DNA of 6,973 nucleotides from Firmicutes bacterium UBA3910 (GTDB lineage Bacteria; Bacillota; Limnochordia; Darwinibacteriales; Darwinibacteriaceae). The stretch covers positions 1 through 6,973 of the forward strand of contig DGFC01000184.1 of NCBI GenBank assembly GCA_002391465.1, in the 5' to 3' direction. The notes under the pieces are model-generated. The model worked only from the letters and a program-made list of their open reading frames with translations. It was not told where the DNA came from and did not search any database. Position 1 is the first letter of the stretch, and each line of letters opens with the position of its first letter. Of this stretch, positions 1-5,339 are shown in pieces. Position numbers and translations under genes: made by a program.

Positions 1-46
1 CAGCAACCCCCGACTGGGCGTCGGAAGCCACCACCAGAGACTTCAT
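1..46 (-). CDS. N-terminal fragment of an unrecognised protein (runs off the left edge)
   Basis: Fifteen codons are visible, reading MKSLVVASDAQSGVA, before the window ends. The start is supported by a GAGGG ribosome binding site at 54-58, seven bases upstream of the ATG, and by a strong promoter about 80 bases further up. The fragment begins with a short hydrophobic strand followed by a small-residue loop, as in many alpha/beta nucleotide- or phosphate-binding folds. It loosely resembles the start of glycerate kinases (MKIVIAPDSFKGS-like), but the lysine expected there is serine here, so I do not assign that function. Genes often found after ispA (dxs, tlyA, PAP2-type phosphatase) have different N-termini. 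It could also be a chance open frame inside a non-coding RNA. Confidence 0.45.
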   Translation of the reverse strand, partial: MKSLVVASDAQSGVA

Positions 47-133
47 CGATGTGCCCTCAACGGATTTTTAGGCCCGTCTTCAAAAGCGAAATAGACGACT
101 AGAATACTGCGCCATTCACCCTTTGGTGTTTTA

Positions 134-163
134 ATTATATCACAGCCGGCAAACGATGTGCAA
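134..163 (-). promoter_or_regulatory. Sigma-A-type promoter with extended -10, for the gene leaving at the left edge
   Basis: On the minus strand, TTGCAC (158-163) is followed after 18 bases by a perfect TATAAT (134-139), and TGA at 140-142 makes an extended -10 (TGATATAAT). The predicted start is near 127, giving a leader of about 80 nt before the ATG at 46. The first transcribed bases can form a small hairpin (CACC 125-128 with GGTG 117-120). The promoter sits only 24 bases past the ispA stop, with no room for a terminator. Read-through from the upstream operon may therefore add to it. Confidence 0.65.
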
Positions 164-186
164 GTGAGCCCAACGTCCGGCGCGGC

Positions 187-1080
187 CTAGCTCTCTCGAA
201 TAAGGACGAATTTGGCAAGTTCACGCAGAAACCAGGCTTGTGCAGGGAATTCTTCCAGTGCATCTAAGCAGGCTTGGACACATTCCCTGGCCAGCTCACG
301 TGATCTTTCCAGGCCGTAGAGGTGGGGATAGGTCTGCTTACCCGCTTCCCTGTCCGACCCCACCGCTTTACCTGTTTGAGAGCTATCGCCAACTTCATCT
401 AGGATATCATCGGTGATTTGAAACGCCAAGCCGAAGTTCTCACCATAGATGGTGAGCAGTTCCAACTGCCGTTCACTGCAGCCCCCTAAGAGTGCTCCAC
501 CGCGCAGGGCAGCCGTGAAAAGGGCTCCCGTTTTGTGGCTGTGGATGTATTCCAGGGTTTCTCCAGATATTTCCTTCCCTTCGGAAAGGATATCAACAAC
601 CTGGCCCCCCACCATACCCAGGGAGCCTATAGCCTGGGCCAGTTCTTCCACAACTCGCACCGTCGTTTCAGCGCTGATACCATACTTCTCAGGCATCCTG
701 GCCAGTTCCAAAAAGGCCTGGGTCAAAAGGCCGTCGCCTGCCAAAACGGCCACTGCCTCCCCGAATACCCGATGATTGGTAGGTTTCCCCCGCCGCATGT
801 CGTCGTCGTCCATGCAGGGAAGGTCGTCGTGGATAAGGGAATAGGCATGCACCATTTCCACAGCTGCGGCAAAACCTCCAGTTTTTTTCAAGTCACCGCC
901 CACTGCTTCACAGGCAGCCATTGCCAGCAGTGCCCGCAGACGTTTTCCCCCTTCCAGGGTGGAATACCGCATGGCCTCATGCAGCAGCTTAGGTTCTTCG
1001 TGCCTTCCCGGCAGGGCCTCGGCAAGGATTCTTTCTACCTTCTCTAACCGTAGTGCCCAGCAATCTCGAAACTTCATCAT
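187..1080 (-). CDS. ispA: Polyprenyl synthetase, farnesyl diphosphate synthase type (IspA)
   Basis: This 297-residue all-helical prenyltransferase condenses isopentenyl diphosphate with an allylic diphosphate, most likely to make C15 farnesyl diphosphate in the cytoplasm for quinones and undecaprenyl lipids. The family motifs are all present: GGKRLR (44-49), first aspartate-rich motif DDLPCMD (85-91) followed by RR (96-97), GGQ (158-160), KT (183-184), second aspartate-rich motif DDILD (224-228) and a TYP motif (250-252). The two extra residues inside the first motif are typical of bacterial type II farnesyl synthases, although a geranylgeranyl product cannot be excluded. Length matches Bacillus IspA (about 296). 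The start at 1080 is chosen because GGAGG (1088-1092) lies seven bases upstream. A TTG 30 bases earlier would only add a glycine-rich tail. Its ATG overlaps the stop of the preceding gene by one base, implying translational coupling. Confidence 0.95.
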   Translation of the reverse strand: MMKFRDCWALRLEKVERILAEALPGRHEEPKLLHEAMRYSTLEGGKRLRALLAMAACEAVGGDLKKTGGFAAAVEMVHAYSLIHDDLPCMDDDDMRRGKPTNHRVFGEAVAVLAGDGLLTQAFLELARMPEKYGISAETTVRVVEELAQAIGSLGMVGGQVVDILSEGKEISGETLEYIHSHKTGALFTAALRGGALLGGCSERQLELLTIYGENFGLAFQITDDILDEVGDSSQTGKAVGSDREAGKQTYPHLYGLERSRELARECVQACLDALEEFPAQAWFLRELAKFVLIRES

Positions 1081-2051
1081 CAATTCCCCTCCCCCACGCC
1101 TCTCGCACAAACAGGAAAACCTGCCCTTAAGGCAGCGTAATAGGCAGACCCCAATGCGTTATCCACGCTGTAGCGGGGCTCAGCATAATACAGTCTCCAA
1201 TTAGGCAATTCCTCCGCAAGTTCCCTTCTAATGAGCTGGTTAGAAGCTACGCCGCCCACAAGCAGCAGCTCACGGCACTTAGTCCTCGTTTCTGCCCATT
1301 TGATCCACTTGACCAGTGTCCGGCTGATGGCCTTGAGGCATGACAATGCCAACACTTCCGGTTCAACCTGTCCAATCATCCGTTCCAAAGCACTGAGCGG
1401 ACCGGAAAAACTTACTTGTCCATCCTTGTGAAAGGTGGGAATCCCAGCTGCCTCGGAGGCCTTGACTGCCAATTTCTCCAGGGCAGGTCCGGCGGGAAAA
1501 TCCAAGCCCAAGCTTACGCCCAGGCGATCCACTAACTGTCCTGCGTGGAGATCGGAGGTACCTCCCCACAAATCAACCTGCAGCGTCCAGTCTTCCCTGC
1601 ACCTAACAGCAGTTAGCTCAGTCGTTCCCCCAGAGAGATGGATTGCCAAAAACTCCGGCTTTAGTGGACCACCGCCGCTTACAATTCCACTCCAGATATG
1701 CATTTCCTGGTGCGTAAGCTCATAGCAGGGAATGGAAAGGATATTAGCTAGGGATTGGGCAAAACTTTTTCCGGGGAGGAAGACTGGTAGATAGGAGTCT
1801 TCTTGGGGCCGAGGTTGCACGGACACTCCCACAGCAGCCAGTTCATGGGCCTTTAGATCCAGACCCAGCTCTGCTGTGAGCAGAGGCAGATTTTGCACAT
1901 GTTGAAATAAGGCTTCTGATTGGCGCAAACCCCGCGCACCAGAAGCCACAGTTAGAATCCTTCGCTGGTCAGATTTGATGGTCCCATCTTCTGCCAGTAC
2001 GCATAGCGAAGTGGTGTAATTACTTGTATCAACGCCTAACACAACTCTCAT
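1080..2051 (-). CDS. Kae1/TsaD-like ASKHA protein (old name: O-sialoglycoprotein endopeptidase, M22)
   Basis: The 323-residue protein has the Kae1/TsaD fold, an ATP-binding ASKHA domain. Visible hallmarks are the N-terminal phosphate loop GVDTSNYTTS (6-15), the metal-binding pair H114 and H118 in THQEMH, a second phosphate loop LSGGTTEL (139-146), the adenosine motif LLVGGVASN (263-271) and D297 in the C-terminal SVDNALGSAY motif. Genuine TsaD, which makes the t6A tRNA modification, begins with a GIETSCDETA-like loop and has an HLEGH-type metal site. This protein differs at both, so it is a paralogue rather than TsaD, and the protease label is historical. The metal and nucleotide residues are retained, so an active enzyme is likely, but its substrate is unknown. 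The start overlaps the nusB stop as ATGA, with GGTGG (2058-2062) six bases upstream, and the stop overlaps the ispA start. Confidence 0.85.
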   Translation of the reverse strand: MRVVLGVDTSNYTTSLCVLAEDGTIKSDQRRILTVASGARGLRQSEALFQHVQNLPLLTAELGLDLKAHELAAVGVSVQPRPQEDSYLPVFLPGKSFAQSLANILSIPCYELTHQEMHIWSGIVSGGGPLKPEFLAIHLSGGTTELTAVRCREDWTLQVDLWGGTSDLHAGQLVDRLGVSLGLDFPAGPALEKLAVKASEAAGIPTFHKDGQVSFSGPLSALERMIGQVEPEVLALSCLKAISRTLVKWIKWAETRTKCRELLLVGGVASNQLIRRELAEELPNWRLYYAEPRYSVDNALGSAYYAALRAGFPVCARGVGEGN

Positions 2052-2455
2052 TCAAAACCACCATCTCGCACCACAGTGCCTAACAGGCCGTTGATGAAGG
2101 CCGGCGATTTGTCGTCACCGAATTCCTTAGCCAATTCCACCGCTTCGTTGATGGTTACCCGCACCGGTATATCGTCCATGAAGACTATCTCGAAGATAGC
2201 CAGCCTTAATATGTTGCGATCAGTTGCGGCCAGGCGGCTTACTTCCCAGCCCCTAGCCACCGCATTGATCTGGGCATCGAGGGCAGGTAGCTGCCTGTAT
2301 ACACCCCGTACCGCTCGTTTTACATAGTCCGTGTCATGGGACTCGAGCTCGCAGTCTGCGAGCCGATGCTCCAGAGCCTCTTCCACGTCCACTTTTCCCA
2401 GATCTATCTGGAACAGCGTCTGAAAAGCAATTTGACGCGCTAATCGTCTACTCAA
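2048..2455 (-). CDS. nusB: Transcription antitermination factor NusB
   Basis: NusB is a small helical RNA-binding protein that pairs with NusE (ribosomal protein S10) on boxA RNA to stop premature termination in rRNA operons. The predicted 135 residues match the family length (131 in B. subtilis). Recognisable blocks are SRRLARQIAFQTLFQ (2-16), W70, DRNILRLAIFE (79-89), DIP (95-97), INEAVELAK (102-110) and FINGLLG (120-126). I place the start at a TTG codon at 2455. AGGTGG (2462-2467) lies six bases before it, and the protein then begins MSRRLAR as in other NusB proteins. Starting at the upstream TTG (2470) would place the ribosome binding site inside the gene. There is an 11-base gap from the DUF2273 gene, and the 3' end overlaps the Kae1-like gene by 4 bases. 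Confidence 0.95.
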   Translation of the reverse strand: MSRRLARQIAFQTLFQIDLGKVDVEEALEHRLADCELESHDTDYVKRAVRGVYRQLPALDAQINAVARGWEVSRLAATDRNILRLAIFEIVFMDDIPVRVTINEAVELAKEFGDDKSPAFINGLLGTVVRDGGFE

Positions 2456-2461
2456 CAGCAA

Positions 2462-2467
2462 CCACCT
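2462..2467 (-). promoter_or_regulatory. Ribosome binding site that fixes the nusB TTG start
   Basis: AGGTGG on the minus strand lies six bases before the TTG at 2455 and begins inside the stop codon of the preceding DUF2273 gene. This argues for the shorter NusB and for coupling of the two genes. Confidence 0.7.
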
Positions 2468-2679
2468 CAAAAACGGTTAATTATGTTCACGGATCCGTCT
2501 GATGAATCAAAGCGCGCGCCAAGATAAAAGCCAACTGCCACACACAAAATGACAAACAACCCCCGCAGCACGCCATAGCGGATGATTATCCAGCCTACAA
2601 TCAAACCTAAAATGGAGCCAAACACCTTCCCCGGGTGACGGAGTACGAAGTCACGTAACCTCTCAGCCAACAGCACCAC
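2467..2679 (-). CDS. Small two-helix membrane protein of the DUF2273 family
   Basis: At most 70 residues, with a basic N-terminal stretch (AERLRDFVLRHPGK) followed by two closely spaced hydrophobic segments (about 18-34 and 38-54) separated by RYGVLRG, then a polar tail. This layout and the position between amaP and nusB fit DUF2273, a small membrane family that accompanies Asp23 and AmaP. Its biochemical role is unknown. Inference from the neighbours is that it helps hold the Asp23 complex at the membrane. The exact start is unclear. The AAAGGAG site at about 2681-2687 lies one base before GTG 2679, four before GTG 2676 and ten before TTG 2670, so the last two starts are also credible. There is no ATG at this position. 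The site overlaps the stop codon of amaP. Confidence 0.8.
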   Translation of the reverse strand: MVLLAERLRDFVLRHPGKVFGSILGLIVGWIIIRYGVLRGLFVILCVAVGFYLGARFDSSDGSVNIINRF

Positions 2680-2685
2680 ACTCCT

Positions 2686-3213
2686 TTAGGGCAGCTGATC
2701 TACAACCGCTTCGTCCGCGGCCGCAATGCCGGCCACAACTATTTCCACTTCTTCCAGGTCAACGCCCACTGTATCCTTCACATACTGCTTCACTGTTACC
2801 TGAAGTTCCTCCGTCAGCTGGGGAATATTGAAGTCGGGCATGACTTGAATATTCAAACTCACTTTCGGGTTGTCAACGTCCACGATCCGGACGCGCACAT
2901 CCTTGGTCCCCTCCATCTTTCTGGCACTCTCCACAATCAAACCCTCAATACAGCGGGTACTGACCCGCACCCTACCTAGTTCATTGGCGTAAACAATATA
3001 CTTCCCGTGCTCCAATCTAACGGCCAGGATGACGAGGTAAATGCCAACGACAACCAAGATCAAGGCGGGAATTGAACCGTCAAGGACAAGATTAGGGGAC
3101 CGCAGCCAGTCCACGAGCACTGGACTGCCCATAATCGCCGCAACCAAGAACCCGGCGATAACAAACAACACGACAGCACTTACCGCCAAAAACACCCGAT
3201 CCAGTGTAGTCAT
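2686..3213 (-). CDS. amaP: Alkaline shock response membrane anchor protein AmaP
   Basis: The 175-residue protein has two N-terminal membrane helices (about 7-29 and 47-67) and a cytoplasmic C-terminal domain (about 75-163) of alternating strands and helices, including GRVRVSTRCIEGL, VSLNIQVMP and a helix before VDLEEVEIVV. That domain resembles Asp23 itself (DUF322). In Staphylococcus, AmaP anchors Asp23 at the membrane, and the same pairing here supports that role. The ATG follows the asp23 stop by one base. A GGTG core lies eight bases upstream within the asp23 end. It is unlikely to be a second Asp23, because the membrane hairpin is clear. Confidence 0.88.
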   Translation of the reverse strand: MTTLDRVFLAVSAVVLFVIAGFLVAAIMGSPVLVDWLRSPNLVLDGSIPALILVVVGIYLVILAVRLEHGKYIVYANELGRVRVSTRCIEGLIVESARKMEGTKDVRVRIVDVDNPKVSLNIQVMPDFNIPQLTEELQVTVKQYVKDTVGVDLEEVEIVVAGIAAADEAVVDQLP

Positions 3214-3214
3214 G

Positions 3215-3607
3215 TTACTTCACCTTGTCGACAGGCTCTTCTACACTTTCCTTTGGCGGAAAGTCAACCGCATGGACATTAATGTTTACTTCCATTACAT
3301 CCAAACCGGTCATCACTTCAATCGTCCGCTTGACGTTTTCCTGAATCTGCCTAGCTACCTCGGGGATGCTTTCGCCATACTTAATGATGACAGAAAGGTC
3401 CACAACACATTGGTGTTCGCCGAGATCAATCTTTACGCCCTTGGACAGATTCCGATGGCCCAGCATCTCTGCAATACCGCCGGCGATGCCGCCGCTCATT
3501 CCGGCTACACCCGGGATCTCGGTGGCCGCCAAGCCGGCAATAATCCCTACAACTTCAGGGTTTATCTTCACTTCGCCCAAACCGTCACGTTCTAGCTTCT
3601 CTGACAT
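3215..3607 (-). CDS. Asp23/Gls24 family envelope stress response protein
   Basis: A soluble 130-residue protein of the Asp23/DUF322 family. The visible pattern is a strand with GEVKINPEVVGIIAGLAATE (11-30), a conserved glycine-rich stretch IPGVAGMSGGIAGGIAEMLG (31-50), GVKIDLG, then VVDLSVIIKYGESIPEVARQ (68-87) and a final strand VMEVNINVHAVDF (104-116). The charged tail (PPKESVEEPVDKVK) is variable in the family. Members are abundant proteins linked to cell-envelope stress and bound to AmaP, which is the next gene. B. subtilis YqhY, near accBC and nusB, is the corresponding locus in that species. Start ATG 3607 has a full AGGAGG eight bases upstream. It is the first gene after a promoter, so it is the best candidate for the most strongly translated gene of its operon. 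Confidence 0.92.
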   Translation of the reverse strand: MSEKLERDGLGEVKINPEVVGIIAGLAATEIPGVAGMSGGIAGGIAEMLGHRNLSKGVKIDLGEHQCVVDLSVIIKYGESIPEVARQIQENVKRTIEVMTGLDVMEVNINVHAVDFPPKESVEEPVDKVK

Positions 3608-3615
3608 TATCTACA

Positions 3616-3621
3616 CCTCCT
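3616..3621 (-). promoter_or_regulatory. Consensus ribosome binding site of asp23
   Basis: AGGAGG (followed by TG, extending complementarity to the 16S rRNA tail) lies eight bases before the ATG at 3607. It is the strongest such site in the window. It sits where the predicted transcript begins, so the leader would be very short. Confidence 0.8.
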
Positions 3622-3628
3622 GGAAATT

Positions 3629-3657
3629 ATTATACCAGACAATACCGCATTCTACAA
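3629..3657 (-). promoter_or_regulatory. Sigma-A-type promoter with extended -10, driving asp23 to ispA
   Basis: Minus-strand TTGTAG (3652-3657) is separated by 17 bases from a perfect TATAAT (3629-3634), with TGG (3635-3637) forming an extended -10. The -35 matches consensus only in TTG, which is usual for extended -10 promoters. It lies in the 146-base gap between spoIIIAH and asp23, so the downstream genes can be expressed in growing cells independently of the sporulation operon. Predicted initiation near 3621-3623 leaves roughly 15 bases of leader. Confidence 0.7.
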
Positions 3658-3724
3658 TTTGGTCACTTACCCATGTTCTTCCGGAGACTATTCGCTGTAA
3701 ATCTTCCTTTTCCTCTAATCTAAG

Positions 3725-3746
3725 AAGCCCCAGGCAAGTGGGGCTC
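3725..3746 (-). terminator. Hairpin after spoIIIAH, probable weak terminator
   Basis: On the minus strand AGCCCCA (3739-3745) pairs with TGGGGCT (3726-3732) around a six-base loop, and a G-U pair can extend the stem by one. It begins 7 bases after the spoIIIAH stop. The sequence that follows (TTCTTAGATTAG) is only moderately T-rich, so termination may be incomplete. The rest of the gap down to the asp23 promoter (3658-3724) shows no open frame or clear repeat. Confidence 0.55.
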
Positions 3747-3753
3747 GGCATCT

Positions 3754-4296
3754 TTATACACCCAGTGTTTCATCTACTATCGTGATCCGCTCCAGTCTGA
3801 TTCCGGTCAGCCTATTCACCACCTCGCCAACCCGTGCCGCTTCTTCCCGGGTTAAGGTGATGGGAACAACTACCGTGACCGCATCATCACCCAAGATGAC
3901 CAAACCATCCAGATAGCCTTGGGCCTTCAGCAGGCTCTCGATTTCTGTCTCTCTGCCCATCTTGGCAATGAGTTCCTGCAGCTCGTTTTGAAACTGTGCT
4001 CGCCGCTCACTGTCACTTTGGGGATCGTAGGCCACGCTTTGGAGAAACTCAATCTGCCTGCTCCGCATCCGTTCCCTTTCTAGTTTATACTCAGCGTATT
4101 TTGTGGGAACGGGACGAACGGTAACCGGTTCCACTACGACTAGGTTTTCCTGGCCAGGATCATCCTGGACGGAAACTCCTGCTTCTTGGCCCAAATCGTC
4201 GGTACGGAAGACGTAGACGAGGGCCAGCACCACCATGGTAATAACCAACAGATTCCACAGGGCCCTTCTTCCCTGTACCACATAAAATCTGGCCAT
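3754..4296 (-). CDS. spoIIIAH: Stage III sporulation protein AH (SpoIIIAH)
   Basis: SpoIIIAH sits in the mother-cell membrane around the engulfed forespore and binds forespore SpoIIQ through its extracytoplasmic domain, forming a channel needed for late forespore gene expression. The 180-residue product has a short basic N-terminus (MARFYVVQGRR), one membrane helix (about 13-31), a linker, then a long charged helix (about 67-90) and the ring-building domain related to YscJ/FliF (about 92-175), ending in strands VTVVVPI and LERITIVDE. The B. subtilis protein is about 218 residues, so the linker is short here. I prefer ATG 4296 because AAAGGA lies eight bases upstream. ATG 4305 would directly abut that site. 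It is the last gene of its operon, followed by the hairpin. Confidence 0.92.
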   Translation of the reverse strand: MARFYVVQGRRALWNLLVITMVVLALVYVFRTDDLGQEAGVSVQDDPGQENLVVVEPVTVRPVPTKYAEYKLERERMRSRQIEFLQSVAYDPQSDSERRAQFQNELQELIAKMGRETEIESLLKAQGYLDGLVILGDDAVTVVVPITLTREEAARVGEVVNRLTGIRLERITIVDETLGV

Positions 4297-4310
4297 GACA
4301 CCCATCCTTT

Positions 4311-4844
4311 CTATTCTTTTGATAAAATCTCTATTCGATACATGGGTACCTGTAAAACCGTGGCCACCGCTCGGGCCAGCTTTAACCTCAGCTCCCCATC
4401 AACTCTCTTGTCCACCACAATAAGCACACCCCGTACTGTGGGCTCCCTCTCCTCCAGGACAAGGGGCGTTTCTTTCCGTTCCGAATCGTTACGCAATATG
4501 ACAGGCGTTGAGCTCCAGCGCCGCTCCACCGCACCTTCCGCGGTCTCCCGTTCTTCCTCGGTAACGCTGTAGGCAATGGTCAGGCTGGGTCCTTGCTCTA
4601 ATGTCAGAAACACCTGTGCCGCGTTTCCCCCGAGCATGCGGTTCAGCATGGCAGTTAGCTTTTGTTCCCACGTTCCCGCCAGCGATTGACTACTCACGCT
4701 CTCCACTTTTACAACCGGTTGGCTTGGAGGTGTGGTCACAGGGGGTCTAAGGACTAAAAGCCCAACACCAATGGCTAACACAACTGCAAGCCAGCTGATC
4801 AACTTCTTCTGTTTCTCGTTCAATCGGTTCCACAATTCACCCAT
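4311..4844 (-). CDS. spoIIIAG: Stage III sporulation protein AG (SpoIIIAG)
   Basis: SpoIIIAG forms a large ring in the space between mother cell and forespore as part of the SpoIIIA-SpoIIQ complex. The 177 residues show a basic N-terminus, one membrane helix (about 15-33), a proline-rich linker (34-43), a first helix and strand (55-82), a polar beta-rich insertion (about 85-135) and the closing ring-building half (136-176: PTVRGVLIVVDK, a helix, then YRIEIL). An insertion interrupting the ring-building motif is a known SpoIIIAG feature. The B. subtilis protein is about 229 residues, so this one is compact. The ATG is preceded by a GGGGGTGG site that begins in the spoIIIAF stop region, with an 11-base gap between the genes. 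Confidence 0.93.
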   Translation of the reverse strand: MGELWNRLNEKQKKLISWLAVVLAIGVGLLVLRPPVTTPPSQPVVKVESVSSQSLAGTWEQKLTAMLNRMLGGNAAQVFLTLEQGPSLTIAYSVTEEERETAEGAVERRWSSTPVILRNDSERKETPLVLEEREPTVRGVLIVVDKRVDGELRLKLARAVATVLQVPMYRIEILSKE

Positions 4845-4855
4845 ACTACCACCCC

Positions 4856-5335
4856 CTAGCTGCCCAGTTCGTGTACTTCCACCTGATTCGGAGACAAGCC
4901 CAAGAGGCCGCAGACAATGCTTTTCACCTGGTTTTCCAGCTGCCCATCGTACGGGTCTATCAAGACCCTAACTGTGGTACCACCCTTGCCGGTGCCCCCC
5001 TCCACCTGTACACTCACCAAATCGACTTGGTTGAGCAGCAGCTCTTCCATCTCCCGACTGGAGGCGGAAAGAAGGGGCTTAGTTCTGGCTGTGCGAAGTC
5101 TAGCGGCAGCCGAGTCAATTTCCGGTTCAAAGCTAGTACCGGAACGGCTGGCGTCTATAGTGATCGGATTTAGGCTGACCAAATTCACAACTGGCTCTAA
5201 CACAGCGAGTATTAACACCAAGCCAAAAACCAGCTTAGAAAACTTAGCCATGTTTCCCTGGGGCAGCAGCATTTCTGCTAAGCCTAAAAGAACAGAAAGA
5301 CCAAGGAGTGTTCGCAACCATTCCCGCCAGTTCAC
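4856..5335 (-). CDS. spoIIIAF: Stage III sporulation protein AF (SpoIIIAF)
   Basis: SpoIIIAF is a mother-cell membrane component of the SpoIIIA complex with a ring-building C-terminal domain. The 159 residues have two membrane helices (about 6-24 and 34-54) joined by the family motif LAEMLLPQGNMAKFSKLV, where a MLLP-x(3)-M-x-K pattern is also seen in B. subtilis. A linker (55-95) and an extracytoplasmic domain (about 95-157) with strands SVQVEG, TTVRVLID and VEVHEL follow. It is shorter than the B. subtilis protein (about 206). The start is GTG at 5335, four bases after the spoIIIAE stop. Its ribosome binding site (AGGTGA) lies inside the end of spoIIIAE, so the two are probably coupled. Confidence 0.92.
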   Translation of the reverse strand: MNWREWLRTLLGLSVLLGLAEMLLPQGNMAKFSKLVFGLVLILAVLEPVVNLVSLNPITIDASRSGTSFEPEIDSAAARLRTARTKPLLSASSREMEELLLNQVDLVSVQVEGGTGKGGTTVRVLIDPYDGQLENQVKSIVCGLLGLSPNQVEVHELGS

Positions 5336-5339
5336 AGCC

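Noticed and set aside
1..46. Glycerate kinase start
   Set aside because: Fifteen residues with a partial pattern match and a missing lysine are too little to support a function.
47..127. Known riboswitch, T-box, 6S or SRP RNA in the left-end leader
   Set aside because: None of the conserved cores of these classes could be found, and the possible stems are short.
449..1047. Plus-strand open frames opposite ispA (and similar ones opposite other genes)
   Set aside because: They are antisense shadows of strongly conserved minus-strand genes, with low-complexity composition and no recognisable motifs.
1080..2051. Calling this gene tsaD
   Set aside because: The first phosphate loop and the metal-site context differ from TsaD. 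The general fold is supported, but the t6A role is not.
2456..2470. Longer NusB starting at TTG 2470 (adds MRWLL)
   Set aside because: The added codons contain the AGGTGG site itself, and the family begins at the SRRLAR segment.
3658..3690. Sigma-B-like stress promoter upstream of asp23 (GGGTAA resembles a -10)
   Set aside because: There is no GTTT-like -35 at the right distance, and a much better extended -10 sigma-A promoter lies just downstream.
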